This document shows positions 35,380-45,271 of a stretch of DNA of 64,000 bases, piece after piece (position 1 is the first letter of the stretch; each line of letters opens with the position of its first letter). The stretch comes from Rhizobium oryzicola (GTDB lineage Bacteria > Pseudomonadota > Alphaproteobacteria > Rhizobiales > Rhizobiaceae), in NCBI RefSeq assembly GCF_030504645.1, contig NZ_JAUKWQ010000001.1:620001-684000 (forward strand), in the 5' to 3' direction. A program made the translations under genes and the position numbers. The notes under the pieces are model-generated. The model worked only from the letters and a program-made list of their open reading frames with translations. It searched no databases and was not told where the DNA came from.

Positions 35380-36675
35380 CTACAGGCCGAGCTTATCGCG
35401 CAGGCCATACCACCAGGCACCCAGAACCGTCAGCGGAACCCGGAAGCGACGGCCGCCGGGGAAGGGCAGGTTCGGCAGGCTGCTCCACACATCGAAGCGT
35501 TCCACATGGCCGGCAACCGCTTCACCCAGAATCTTGCCCAGCAGATGCGTTGTCGTCACCCCATGCCCGCTGTCGCCATGCGAGAAGAGAACATTGTCGC
35601 TGAGGCGGCCCATATGCGGAATGCGGGTAAGCGTTAGCGCAAAATTGCCGCTCCAGGCATAGTCGATCTTCGCACTGGCAAGGGAGGGGAATGTCTTCAG
35701 CATATGGGGCCGCAGATAGGCGGCGATATCCCTGGGGTCGCGCCCGCCATAGCCGATGCCGCCGCCGTAGAGGATGCGGTTGTCCGCCGTTCGGCGATAG
35801 TAATCCAGCACGTAATTGGCATCTTCCACGCAGGCATTGGCCGGTAGCAGCCGCTCCGCCAGCCCTTCGGGCAAAGGTTCGGTCACGATGATCTGGCTGG
35901 AAACCGGCATCATGCGGCTGCTGATTTCAGGCAGTTGCGGCGGCAGATAGGCATTGCCGCAGACCAGAACGTAACTTGCCCGCACGGAGCCGTCTGGTGT
36001 CCGCACCAATGGCTTGGCACCCTGTTCCAGTGAAAGTGCGCGCGTGTTTTCGAAGATACGACCGCCCGCCGCTTCCACCGCGGCGGCTTCTCCCAGCACC
36101 AGATTGAGCGGATGGATGTGGCCGCCCAGCCGGTCCACCATGCCGCCGATATAAAGATCCGACTGGACGTAACGGCCGACGTCGCTGGCGGAGACCATTT
36201 CAAGACCAGGGTGGCCATAGGTCTCCCAATCCTTCTTGTGGGCCTCCATCTCGCGTATCTGCTTTTGCGTGAAGGCGGCGAAGAAACCGCCATCCACCAG
36301 ATCGCAGGCGATGTTATAGCGAGCGACCCGCTCACGGATAATGGATGCGCCCTCCAGCGACATCGCGCCCAGCTTGACGGCAGCATCCGTCCCATAGCGA
36401 ACAGCAATGGTGGCAAGATCCCGGCTGTAGCCGTTGACGATCTGCCCGCCATTGCGACCAGATGCGCCAAACCCGATCCGTTCCGATTCCAGTACGACAA
36501 CACTGAAGCCACGTTCCACAAGCTCCAGAGCTGCGGAAATGCCGGTGAAACCCGCGCCGATCACACAGACATCGGCCTCAATTTCCGCTTCCAAACGGGG
36601 GCGGACGCGCCGGTCGAGGGCAGACGCCGCATACCAGGAACGCGTGTGGCCGGGATTGTCGCTACGTTCGCCCAT
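35380..36675 (-). CDS. FAD-dependent amine oxidoreductase, PuuB-like (gamma-glutamylputrescine oxidase type)
   Basis: A 431-residue flavoenzyme of the DAO fold. The FAD motif is VCVIGAGFTGISAALEL at residues 36-52, and the PuuB/glycine-oxidase-like motif GFGASGRNGGQIVNGYS follows. The C-terminal VLFSHGDSGHGVTTTHLLGK contacts the flavin. Such enzymes oxidise secondary amines such as gamma-glutamylputrescine, giving peroxide. It starts 16 bases after the D-amino-acid dehydrogenase-like gene and is cotranscribed with it. A link to the potFGHI importer 20 kb away is plausible, but no gamma-glutamyl ligase is visible here. Confidence 0.85.
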   Translation of the reverse strand: MGERSDNPGHTRSWYAASALDRRVRPRLEAEIEADVCVIGAGFTGISAALELVERGFSVVVLESERIGFGASGRNGGQIVNGYSRDLATIAVRYGTDAAVKLGAMSLEGASIIRERVARYNIACDLVDGGFFAAFTQKQIREMEAHKKDWETYGHPGLEMVSASDVGRYVQSDLYIGGMVDRLGGHIHPLNLVLGEAAAVEAAGGRIFENTRALSLEQGAKPLVRTPDGSVRASYVLVCGNAYLPPQLPEISSRMMPVSSQIIVTEPLPEGLAERLLPANACVEDANYVLDYYRRTADNRILYGGGIGYGGRDPRDIAAYLRPHMLKTFPSLASAKIDYAWSGNFALTLTRIPHMGRLSDNVLFSHGDSGHGVTTTHLLGKILGEAVAGHVERFDVWSSLPNLPFPGGRRFRVPLTVLGAWWYGLRDKLGL

Positions 36676-36691
36676 GGCTTGCTTTCCCGTT

Positions 36692-37939
36692 TCAGATGCG
36701 GAAACGGTCCGGCCGGTAGGCCGTCATGTCGATGAAGGGTTTTTCGCCGCAGATGGATTCCGCCAGCAGGCGGCCCGTGACGGGACCCAAGGTGAGGCCG
36801 TGATGCGCATGGCCAAAGGCAAACCAGAGGCCGCCATGACGCGGCGCCTTGCCCAGCACCGGCATCATATCGGGGGTGCATGGGCGGGCGCCCATCCAGG
36901 GTTCCTTGTCCAGACGCTCGCCCATCGGGAAGATGGAACGGGCAACCGCTTCGGCGCGGTCCAGCTGAACCGGTGTCTTCGGCGCGTCACGCAGCGCAAA
37001 TTCCGCACCTGTGGTCAGGCGGATGCCCTGGTTCATGGGTGCGAGGAAATAGCCGCGCTCCGCATCCATGGTCCAGCCGTTCAGCGTCTTGTTGTCCTTA
37101 ATGCCGTAGTGCATGTGGTAGCCGCGCTTGACGCCCACCAGAAAACGATAGCCGAGCGGTTTGGTGACCGTATCCGACCAAGGGCCGAGTGCCACGACCA
37201 CATCCTTGGCCTCGACCGGGCCGTCCACGGTCGACACCTTCCAGCCGGTTGCCGTCTTGGCAAGCGAGGTTGCGTCGCCCTTCACAAAGCGTCCGCCGAG
37301 GCTCTCGAACAGCTTCACGTAGGAGAGCGTCAGCGCATGCGGATCAAGCACCGACCAGGGATCGACCCAGGTGAGGCCGCCGACGAAATCGTTCGAAAGA
37401 TGTGGCTCGCTCGCCGCGATGTCGCTTGGTGTCAGCGCCTTGAAGGTCACGCCATATTCGCTGCGCAAACGTTCCGCCTCGCGCAGTTCATTGTCCCGTT
37501 TCTGGTTGGTGCGAAACACTTCCGTCCAACCATCCTTACGGATCAGATGCTCTGCACCGGCTGCCTGGATCAGGTCGTTATGCTCAGACACGGAATGCTC
37601 GATCAATGGCGCGTAGGCGCGCGCGATCAACTGGTGACGGCTGGTGTTGGAGTTCCACCAGTATTTGCTGAGGAAATTGGCAACCGAGGGCAAGGCGCCC
37701 AGATGATAATGCGCATCAATGCGATTGTTCAGCGCATAGCGAAGGATCAGGCCGAACTGCTGCGGAAAACCGTAAGGGACCACGCCTTCGCGCTGGATGA
37801 GGCCTGCATTGCCGTAGGAGGTTTCCTCTCCAGGACCTCGGCGATCGATCAGCACCACCGACTTGCCACGGCGTGCCAGATGCACAGCCGTCGAAACACC
37901 GATAATACCCGCACCAAGCACGATCGCATCAGCAGACAT
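36692..37939 (-). CDS. D-amino acid dehydrogenase-like FAD oxidoreductase (DadA family)
   Basis: A 415-residue flavoprotein of the DAO fold with N-terminal AIVLGAGIIGVSTAVHLARRG. The DadA-type motif GEETSYGNAGLIQREGVVPY follows, and the C-terminal MGARPCTPDMMPVLGKAPRHGGLWFAFGHAHHGLTLGP is typical of the family. It would deaminate D-amino acids or a related secondary amine and pass electrons to the respiratory chain. The start has AGGAAA before the ATG. It is the first gene of a two-gene operon with the PuuB-like gene. The exact substrate cannot be told from sequence. Confidence 0.87.
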   Translation of the reverse strand: MSADAIVLGAGIIGVSTAVHLARRGKSVVLIDRRGPGEETSYGNAGLIQREGVVPYGFPQQFGLILRYALNNRIDAHYHLGALPSVANFLSKYWWNSNTSRHQLIARAYAPLIEHSVSEHNDLIQAAGAEHLIRKDGWTEVFRTNQKRDNELREAERLRSEYGVTFKALTPSDIAASEPHLSNDFVGGLTWVDPWSVLDPHALTLSYVKLFESLGGRFVKGDATSLAKTATGWKVSTVDGPVEAKDVVVALGPWSDTVTKPLGYRFLVGVKRGYHMHYGIKDNKTLNGWTMDAERGYFLAPMNQGIRLTTGAEFALRDAPKTPVQLDRAEAVARSIFPMGERLDKEPWMGARPCTPDMMPVLGKAPRHGGLWFAFGHAHHGLTLGPVTGRLLAESICGEKPFIDMTAYRPDRFRI

Positions 37940-38114
37940 GATTTTTCCTATACCTTTCCCAGTGGCCGCCGCTTAGTCCTCGTTCATGTTGCGGCGCACC
38001 TGACAAAACGACTAAATCTTACAAACTTCAAGCTAAACTGCGCTCTCTTGCAATTTATCCGGCGCCATTGTGAAGCTTTGCCGCAGGGACATCTGATTCG
38101 CATCGCGAACATAG

Positions 38115-39275
<1,161 letters not shown>

Positions 39276-39292
39276 TCCCACGCGAGGTACAG

Positions 39293-39310
39293 GGCCGGAT
39301 CTTTCCGGCC
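39293..39310 (+). terminator. Hairpin after glf
   Basis: GGCCGGA (39293-39299) pairs with TCCGGCC (39304-39310), without a T-run. It lies directly before the stress promoter of the catalase gene. Confidence 0.45.
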
Positions 39311-39321
39311 TGAAACATCCG

Positions 39322-39346
39322 GGAACTTCTCCACCATCGACTTGTT
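39322..39346 (+). promoter_or_regulatory. EcfG-type general-stress promoter of the manganese catalase
   Basis: GGAAC (39322-39326), 18 bases, then TT (39345-39346). This fits the RpoE2/EcfG consensus of rhizobia. The -10 reads TTGTTG rather than the full CGTT. Confidence 0.65.
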
Positions 39347-39377
39347 GGGCTGCCGGTCCAACTTGAAGGAGAAGGTC

Positions 39378-40202
39378 ATGTTCTACACAGATGGAAAGCT
39401 GCAATATCCGGTGCGGGTGGAAAAGCCCGATCCGTTGTTTGCCCGCGCATTGCAGCAGGCGATCGGCGGTATCGAAGGCGAGATCCGCGTCGCGATGCAG
39501 TATTTCTTCCAGGCGTGCGGCGCTCGCGGTAACCCGAAATTCCGCGACCTGCTGATGAATACGGCAACGGAAGAGCTGGGCCATATCGAGATGCTCGCAA
39601 CGGCCGTGGCGCTCAATCTTGAAGGCGCGCCTCTATCAGAGAAGGAAGCGGTTGCGGCAGATCCTGTCGGCAGCATGGTGCTGGGCGGCATCAACATGAA
39701 GAACCTGCTCTCTGCGGGTCTTTCCGCCATGCCCGTTGATAGTGACGGCGTGCCCTTCGACATGTCGCATATCTATGCCAGCGGCAATATCGCCGCCGAC
39801 ATGACCGCCAATGTTGCAGCCGAATCGACCGGCCGCGTGCTGGCGGTGCGTCTCTACAACATGACAAATGATCCCGGCATGAAGGACATGCTCTCCTTCC
39901 TGATCGCGCGGGACACCATGCACCAGAACCAATGGCTGGCAGCACTGGAAGAGCTCGGCGGACCGCAGGGCGTCTTCCCGATTCCCAACAGCTTCCCGCA
40001 GGAAAAGGAAAAGCAGGAATTCTCTTACGCTTTCCTTGGCTTCCAGTCCGATGGCACCAACCCGATTGCAGGCCGCTGGTCGGAAGGCCAGTCCGTGGAT
40101 GGCAAGGGCAAGTTCACCGCAACGCCGATGCAGCCTCTTGGGCAGAAGCCGGTTCTTGGCCAGGCAAAGCCTGGAAGCGGTGCGCAAACCGAACAGATGT
40201 GA
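39378..40202 (+). CDS. Manganese catalase
   Basis: Breaks down hydrogen peroxide with a dimanganese centre in the cytoplasm, a non-haem alternative to KatE/KatG. In the 274-residue protein the ligand motifs are in order: Glu in IEGEIRVAMQYFFQA, Glu and His in ATEELGHIEML, Glu in VAAESTGRVLA and His in ARDTMHQNQW. The C-terminal tail is Gln/Gly-rich. ATG 39378 has AAGGAG upstream. The EcfG-type promoter places it in the general stress response, and the neighbouring small membrane protein and sigma factor fit this. Confidence 0.95.
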   Translation: MFYTDGKLQYPVRVEKPDPLFARALQQAIGGIEGEIRVAMQYFFQACGARGNPKFRDLLMNTATEELGHIEMLATAVALNLEGAPLSEKEAVAADPVGSMVLGGINMKNLLSAGLSAMPVDSDGVPFDMSHIYASGNIAADMTANVAAESTGRVLAVRLYNMTNDPGMKDMLSFLIARDTMHQNQWLAALEELGGPQGVFPIPNSFPQEKEKQEFSYAFLGFQSDGTNPIAGRWSEGQSVDGKGKFTATPMQPLGQKPVLGQAKPGSGAQTEQM

Positions 40203-40210
40203 GTTGCCAA

Positions 40211-40247
40211 GGGAAAGGGTCGGTGCCGTGTGCGCCGACCCTTTCCC
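40211..40247 (+). terminator. Long hairpin after the manganese catalase
   Basis: GGGAAAGGGTCGG (40211-40223) pairs perfectly with CCGACCCTTTCCC (40235-40247). Only ATTT follows. It may end the catalase message or reduce read-through into the small gene. Confidence 0.7.
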
Positions 40248-40264
40248 ATTTGAAAGGGCTTTCC

Positions 40265-40396
40265 ATGCGAAACAACCGCTATCTCCTGATTGGTCTTTTC
40301 GTGGTTCTGGTGGCGCTGGCTATCTTTGGGTCGCGGCCCTTCCTCGCTGGCGGGGGCGCCGAGACGCAGCCTTCACCACACGCCATCAACCAATAA
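40265..40396 (+). CDS. Small single-pass membrane protein, 43 residues
   Basis: Begins MRNNRYLLIGLFVVLVALAI, a membrane helix with a basic N-terminus, then a short Gly/Pro-rich tail ending HAINQ. AAAGGG lies 7 bases before the ATG. It sits between the catalase and the convergent sigma-factor gene, 62 bases after the catalase. Small membrane proteins of this kind are common in stress regulons. No function can be assigned. Confidence 0.6.
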   Translation: MRNNRYLLIGLFVVLVALAIFGSRPFLAGGGAETQPSPHAINQ

Positions 40397-40426
40397 AAAT
40401 ACAGGCGGGAGCATTGCTCTCGCCTG
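40392..40426 (-). terminator. Terminator of the sigma-factor gene
   Basis: CAGGCGGGAGC (40402-40412) pairs with GCTCTCGCCTG (40416-40426), one G-T pair. On the minus strand it is followed by TATTTTTATT. Confidence 0.88.
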
Positions 40427-40456
40427 CGATCAGGTTCTCGGATTTCCTGGAGACGA

Positions 40457-40948
40457 TCAGTTCAATTGTGCAGACAGTTGCGCGCGGGCACGATTGACCC
40501 GGCTTTTGATGGTGCCCACGGGGCAGCCACATCGCTCCGCGGCCACTTCATAGCTCTGGCCCTGCAGCAGGATGATATCCACCGCATCACGGTAATGCTC
40601 TGGCAAATCCAGAAAGGCGCGGTGGAATTCCGTTGCACGGACTGACCATTCCTGCGGCGCGTTGACGGTGGGGCGAGCCGATGCACAATCGTCCAAACCG
40701 ACGGTTTCCCGCTTGGCAAGGCCGAACTTAGTGCAGAAGGTGTTGCGCAGGATCGTGAACATCCAGGATTTGAGGCTTGTCCCTTCCTGGAACTTGTCGA
40801 GATTGGCGAGAGCGCGTGTGAGCGTCTCCTGCACCAGATCGTCGACATTGCTTGGGCTTCGATCCAGGCGTCGCGCAAAAGAACGCAAGGCGGGGATCAG
40901 TGCCACCATTTCATCGCGAATGCGATCATTTCCAGAGATAGACGTCAT
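40457..40948 (-). CDS. ECF sigma factor, EcfG-like (general stress response)
   Basis: A 163-residue sigma-70 family protein. Region 2 reads DDLVQETLTRALANLDKFQEGTSLKSWMFTILRN, cut here as two overlapping motifs, and region 4 ends in CGCPVGTIKSRVNRARAQL, typical of the EcfG group. I start it at ATG 40948 (MTSISGNDRIRDEM), with GGAGG 8 bases upstream. A perfect EcfG promoter precedes the gene, so it is probably autoregulated or under another EcfG. The usual partners nepR and phyR are not nearby, so it may be a secondary EcfG paralogue. It has its own terminator. Confidence 0.88.
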   Translation of the reverse strand: MTSISGNDRIRDEMVALIPALRSFARRLDRSPSNVDDLVQETLTRALANLDKFQEGTSLKSWMFTILRNTFCTKFGLAKRETVGLDDCASARPTVNAPQEWSVRATEFHRAFLDLPEHYRDAVDIILLQGQSYEVAAERCGCPVGTIKSRVNRARAQLSAQLN

Positions 40949-40976
40949 GCACGAAGCCTCCCTTCGTTGTATAAAG

Positions 40977-41002
40977 AAACGAGCAGGAGAGGGGATAGTT
41001 CC
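40977..41002 (-). promoter_or_regulatory. EcfG-type promoter of the sigma-factor gene
   Basis: On the minus strand: GGAAC (41002-40998), 16 bases, CGTTT (40981-40977). This matches the full EcfG consensus, and it lies 29 bases before the start codon. Confidence 0.75.
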
Positions 41003-41133
41003 AGACAATCGAAAAACGTGAGTGACTGTCGGCTCAGGGGAGGGGGCGACACTCGCCTGTCCAAATCATGTCAGGCTCCACAAGGTTGTCATCTGCCTGT
41101 TAGAAATTCATCTTAAAGACGCTTTTGGAACAA

Positions 41134-41149
41134 ATGCACGGCTGTGCAT
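41134..41149. promoter_or_regulatory. Palindrome ATGCAC-GGCT-GTGCAT before the ABC operon
   Basis: Perfect 6-base arms around 4 bases, ending 10 bases before the start of the ATP-binding protein gene. It is a candidate operator for the LacI-type regulator encoded last in the operon. Confidence 0.35.
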
Positions 41150-41159
41150 CGGGGGTATG

Positions 41160-42254
41160 ATGAGTGAAGCAGGGTTTCTTGAGCTGACTGGAATCGAGAG
41201 CGCGTATGGGTCTACAGCGGTACTGAAATCCATCGATCTCTCGGTTCGTCATGGCGAGTTCGTTGCCCTGCTTGGCTCTTCCGGCTGCGGCAAGACGACA
41301 CTGCTTCGTGCCATTGCCGGATTCGTCACGCCGACAGCCGGCACCATTCGCGTCGGCGGCTATGATGTGACGCAGCAGCCGCCGGATAAACGCGGCATGG
41401 CGCTGATGTTCCAGTCCTACGCGCTCTGGCCGCATATGACTGTCGCCGACAATATCGGCTATGGCCTGAAACTGCGCGGCGTGTCGCGTGCGGAACGCGC
41501 GCAAAAGGTCGCGGCTATGCAGGCGCTGCTGGGGTTGGAGGGCTTAGGCGAGCGTAAACCTGCCAATCTCTCCGGTGGACAGCGCCAGCGTGTGGCGCTC
41601 GGACGCGCCCTTGTGATCGATCCCGAAATCCTCCTGCTCGATGAGCCGCTGTCGAACCTGGATGCCCGCATTCGTCTGAGTGTGCGCCACGAACTGCGTG
41701 CCTTGCAACAGCGCCTGGGTATTACCGCGATCCATGTCACGCATGACCGCGAGGAAGCGATGGTGATGGCGGACCGGATTGTTATCCTGGATGCGGGCCA
41801 GATCGCCCAGCAAGGTTCGCCGGAAGAGGTTTATAACAAGCCGGCCTCTGCTTTCGTCGCGGCCTTTATGGGGGCAGAAAACCTGCTGACCTTGCAAGGC
41901 AGCGTGGAAGGCGATCGGCTTGTCATCGCCCCGGGTCCTGCCAATGCCTTGGGTAGCGTGCCACTGGCCAGTCGACCGCTCGTCAGCGGTGCGATCGAGG
42001 CCCGGTTCCGGCCCGAGGCTGCGCAACTCTTTCCCGTCGACGCTATCCCGACCCTCGGGCCGGGCATGACCTTCCGCGGTCTCGTCCGCTCCGTCTCCTA
42101 TCCGGGCGGTGTGTGGCGCCATGTGGTGCAGCTTGGCGATCGCGAAGTGCTGGCCGATTCGTTGCAGGCCTTTGCTGCCGGTGACCAGGTGGCCCTGCAT
42201 GTGCCGGCACCGTCGCTGTTCCTGTTCAATTCGGATGCGAACCGCATTCGCTAA
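41160..42254 (+). CDS. ABC transporter ATP-binding protein (PotA/FbpC type)
   Basis: Cytoplasmic ATPase of about 364 residues. It has Walker A GSSGCGKTT, signature LSGGQRQRVALGRAL, Walker B LLLDEPLSNLDA and H-loop HVTHDREEA. A C-terminal TOBE-type domain (ARFRPEAAQLFP) follows. The ATG at 41160 has GGGGG 4 bases upstream; an ATG three bases earlier is possible. It is the first gene of an importer operon: ATPase, binding protein, two permeases and a LacI regulator. The closest-looking relatives import iron, thiamine or polyamines, so the substrate is open. Confidence 0.9.
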   Translation: MSEAGFLELTGIESAYGSTAVLKSIDLSVRHGEFVALLGSSGCGKTTLLRAIAGFVTPTAGTIRVGGYDVTQQPPDKRGMALMFQSYALWPHMTVADNIGYGLKLRGVSRAERAQKVAAMQALLGLEGLGERKPANLSGGQRQRVALGRALVIDPEILLLDEPLSNLDARIRLSVRHELRALQQRLGITAIHVTHDREEAMVMADRIVILDAGQIAQQGSPEEVYNKPASAFVAAFMGAENLLTLQGSVEGDRLVIAPGPANALGSVPLASRPLVSGAIEARFRPEAAQLFPVDAIPTLGPGMTFRGLVRSVSYPGGVWRHVVQLGDREVLADSLQAFAAGDQVALHVPAPSLFLFNSDANRIR

Positions 42255-42319
42255 CCCATCGCGCGCCGGCTGACCCGACGCGTGACTGAATTCGCCTTTG
42301 TCCCTAACGGAGAAGATCC

Positions 42320-43453
42320 ATGAAGAGACTTTCTTTCGCAGCTTTCGCAATGGCCGCAGCCATCCTGCCCGCCAAGGCAGCAGAACTGACCGTTGCCACC
42401 GCCGGCGACCAGAACATGGTTGACTACATCAACCAGTATCTCGGTCCGCTGTTTGAAAAGACCTATCCGGGCAACACGGTTCGCGCCGTCGGCACCGGTG
42501 CGGGCGATGCCGGTTCGCAGAAGATTCTGGAGCGCTTCGACGCCCAGTCTTCCGCCAACTCGGCCAAGTGGGACACGGACGTGGCCGTGGTTCACGAGAA
42601 GTTCGTAGGCCCCATGGTGACCAAGAACTATCTCGACAAGTACCGTTCCGACATCGCGACCGGCAAGCTCGTCACCCGTGACAACGCCAAGATGGCGCTC
42701 GGCACCAATGTCGACGGCTACGTCATGCCGATGTTCAACAGCCAGACGGCGATTGCCTATAATCCGACGCTGGTTCCGAACCCGCCGAAGAGCTATGCGG
42801 AACTGAAGGACTGGGCCAAGGCGCACCCGAAGCAGTTCGGCTATAACGGCATCAAGGGCGGCGCGTCCGGCGTCAGCTTCGTGATGGGTTGGATCTACGC
42901 CTTCGGCGGCGGTGATGCGAACGTTCTGATGAATGGTCCCTTCAAGGAAGAAGAGACGAAAAAGTGGGATGCCGCCTTCAAGAGCCTGGCGGACTTCACC
43001 ACCAATGCGACGCTGACACCTGGCAATGCCGGCACGCTCGACCTCCTGTCGCGCGGCGAAATCGCCATGGGTCCGGTCTGGGTTGACATGTTCTACAGCT
43101 GGAAGGCGGATGGCCGCCTGCCGCCGGACATGAAGCTCATCCTGCCGGCACCGGGCATGCCGGGCCAGCCGATGCACTACGTCATCCCTGAAAAGGCAGC
43201 CAACAAGGATCTGGCCGAGAAGTTCATCGCTCTCGCCACCAGCCCGAAGGTTCAGGCGGAAGGCATCGTCAAGCGCTTCAACTGGTATCCGGGCATCGAT
43301 GCCGACAACGTCAAGCCGGAACTCGACAAGGATACCTGGAACAAGCTCTTCGTCGACATCTCGCCGGAAGACCTTGCCACCAAGGGCAAGCCTTTCCCGA
43401 TCGCGCCCTACAACAACGCGATCCTCGAGGCCTATGAGAAGTCTGTGAAGTAA
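42320..43453 (+). CDS. Periplasmic solute-binding protein, family 1 type
   Basis: A 377-residue periplasmic receptor with a signal peptide (FAAFAMAAAILPAKAAELTV). The mature part starts like family 1 binding proteins (LTVATAGDQNMVDYINQYLGPLFEKTYP). It lacks the ferric-binding tyrosine pair that would mark an FbpA. The segment VHEKFVGPMVTKNYLDKY and many Asn/Lys positions suggest a polar organic ligand. No substrate can be named. It is separated from the permease genes by a RIME repeat. Confidence 0.85.
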   Translation: MKRLSFAAFAMAAAILPAKAAELTVATAGDQNMVDYINQYLGPLFEKTYPGNTVRAVGTGAGDAGSQKILERFDAQSSANSAKWDTDVAVVHEKFVGPMVTKNYLDKYRSDIATGKLVTRDNAKMALGTNVDGYVMPMFNSQTAIAYNPTLVPNPPKSYAELKDWAKAHPKQFGYNGIKGGASGVSFVMGWIYAFGGGDANVLMNGPFKEEETKKWDAAFKSLADFTTNATLTPGNAGTLDLLSRGEIAMGPVWVDMFYSWKADGRLPPDMKLILPAPGMPGQPMHYVIPEKAANKDLAEKFIALATSPKVQAEGIVKRFNWYPGIDADNVKPELDKDTWNKLFVDISPEDLATKGKPFPIAPYNNAILEAYEKSVK

Positions 43454-43458
43454 GCCAT

Positions 43459-43572
43459 TGCCCCTCATCCGCCTCCCGCCACCTTCTCCCCGTAAACGGG
43501 GAGAAGGACGATTGCGGCGAACGCCCCGGTCCCCTCTCCCCGCGAGCGGGGAGAGGGCTAGGGTGAGGGGCA
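43459..43572. repeat. RIME-type intergenic repeat (two large palindromes)
   Basis: The ends TGCCCCTCA and TGAGGGGCA are inverted copies. Inside are two perfect 12-bp palindromes: CCTTCTCCCCGT/ACGGGGAGAAGG (43482-43507) and CCCTCTCCCCGC/GCGGGGAGAGGG (43532-43557). This matches the Rhizobium-specific intergenic mosaic element class. It lies inside the operon between the binding-protein and permease genes. There it could stabilise the upstream message or limit read-through. Confidence 0.8.
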
Positions 43573-43624
43573 GTTTTCAAACGCTGCGATCTAACCGCGG
43601 CAGAGCCGACAGAGCCCGAACCTG

Positions 43625-44446
43625 ATGTCCCGACGTGTCCTTGGCCTTTTTCTCGTGGCGCCTTCGCTGGCCGTCATCCTGTTTCTGTTCATCCTGCCGC
43701 TCTGCTTGTCCGCGGTCGGCGCGTTCAGGGTCGATCAGGCTTGGGGGCTTGGCAATTTCTGGAAGGCCTTCGATCTCTACACGAAGGATATCCTTTTCAG
43801 CGCAGTCATCGTGGGGCTCTCCACCGTTCTCATTGGTGTCGCTTCGGTTGCCATTGGCGGTTACCTGACACTCGGCACGCATCCCGTCGCCGTCGCCATC
43901 CTGCGCTGGCTCTATCGCTGGCCGATGTTCATTCCCTTCATCGTCGTCGGGCAGATCCTGCGCGCCTTTCTCGCCAAGAATGGCATGATGAACAATGTCG
44001 CCGTCAGTCTTGGTTTGATGACACCGCTCGACGCGACGAGCTTTCTGGACTGGCGCGGCATCGTGATTGCCTTCGTCTGGAAGCAAACACCCTTCGTCGC
44101 GCTGCTGGTGGCGGGCGCCATGGCCTCCGTCAACCGTGAAGGCATCGAGGCGGCCGTCAATCTCGGCGCATCGCGCCTGCGCATCCTCTTCGAAATCGTG
44201 CTGCCGCAGGTCACGACCACGCTCGCGGTCGGCCTCATCCTTTCCTTCGTCACCATGATGTCGGTCCTGTCGGTGCCGCTGATGATCAATGCCCAGTCGC
44301 CCACCATGCTGACGGCCGATATCGCCTTTCGCGTCAATTCCTATGGCGATTACGGTGTTGCCAATGCACTTGGGCTCATCTCATTGGTGCTCGCCGCCTC
44401 CGTCGCCTGGATCTATCTTCGCATCAGCCTCAAGGAGCAGGCATGA
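43625..44446 (+). CDS. ABC transporter permease, first subunit
   Basis: Inner-membrane protein of 273 residues with about six helices, starting VLGLFLVAPSLAVILFLF. The EAA loop is IEAAVNLGASRLRILFEIVLPQ. Its stop overlaps the next start by 4 bases (ATGA), a sign of coupled translation. The ribosome binding site is weak, which fits low expression relative to the binding protein. Confidence 0.9.
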   Translation: MSRRVLGLFLVAPSLAVILFLFILPLCLSAVGAFRVDQAWGLGNFWKAFDLYTKDILFSAVIVGLSTVLIGVASVAIGGYLTLGTHPVAVAILRWLYRWPMFIPFIVVGQILRAFLAKNGMMNNVAVSLGLMTPLDATSFLDWRGIVIAFVWKQTPFVALLVAGAMASVNREGIEAAVNLGASRLRILFEIVLPQVTTTLAVGLILSFVTMMSVLSVPLMINAQSPTMLTADIAFRVNSYGDYGVANALGLISLVLAASVAWIYLRISLKEQA

Positions 44447-45270
44447 GCTCGACGTTACGCTCCTCTCTTTCCACCCTCTGGTGGGTGCCGCGCGGCCTGA
44501 TCTTCGGGCTAATGGCCTTCTTCATCTTCGGTCCGCTGTTCAATCTGCTGCTCTGGACGGTCGCTGAGAAGTGGTATTTCCCGCACACCCTGCCGCTGCA
44601 ATACGGCTTTTCCGCCTGGGAGCGCGTCTTCGCGCCACGCGGTGGAGCCCTGGACTCGCTTCGCAATTCCCTCGTGGTGGCGGTCCTCACGGTTGCGGTA
44701 TCCTTGGCCCTGGCTGTGCCGGCCGGTTATGCGCTGGCGCGGCTGAAGTTGCCGTTCCGCAGCCTCATCCTGCTTGCATTTCTTATTCCACAGGCATTTC
44801 CCAACCTCACTGTTTACGTGAACGTCGCACGCATCTTCTATGAGATCAGGCTCAACGGTACGATTCCCGGAGTGGTTCTGGTGCATGTCTCGCATGGTCT
44901 GGTTTACGCGGTCTGGATTGCGACAGCTGCCTTTTCCGCCATTGATGTTGAATTGGAGCAGGCGGCTCGGTCCATGGGCGCCGGTGCGCTGCGAGCGTTT
45001 TTCGATGTCAGCCTGCCGTTGGCGGCACCCGGTCTCATGGCCAGTGCCATCTTCGTTTTCCTGGAATCCCTCGACGAATTCACCGGCAGCTATTTCGTCG
45101 GTGCGCCTGATGTGAACATGCTGCCGCTACTGCTCTATACCGCGGGCTCCGGCGGCAATTATCAGACGGCTTCGATCACGGCATTGCTTCTTCTCGTTCC
45201 ATCTCTTTTCTTCATGCTGATCGTCGAGCGCTTCCTGAAGGCCGACGTTCTGTCACGCGTAGGACGATGA
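44443..45270 (+). CDS. ABC transporter permease, second subunit
   Basis: Inner-membrane protein of 275 residues with about six helices (IFGLMAFFIFGPLFNLLLWTV; VAVLTVAVSLALAVPAGYAL). Its EAA loop is LEQAARSMGAGALRAFFDVSLP. It overlaps the first permease gene by 4 bases, and GGAG lies just upstream. It forms the membrane channel with the first subunit. Confidence 0.9.
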   Translation: MSSTLRSSLSTLWWVPRGLIFGLMAFFIFGPLFNLLLWTVAEKWYFPHTLPLQYGFSAWERVFAPRGGALDSLRNSLVVAVLTVAVSLALAVPAGYALARLKLPFRSLILLAFLIPQAFPNLTVYVNVARIFYEIRLNGTIPGVVLVHVSHGLVYAVWIATAAFSAIDVELEQAARSMGAGALRAFFDVSLPLAAPGLMASAIFVFLESLDEFTGSYFVGAPDVNMLPLLLYTAGSGGNYQTASITALLLLVPSLFFMLIVERFLKADVLSRVGR

Positions 45271-45271
45271 C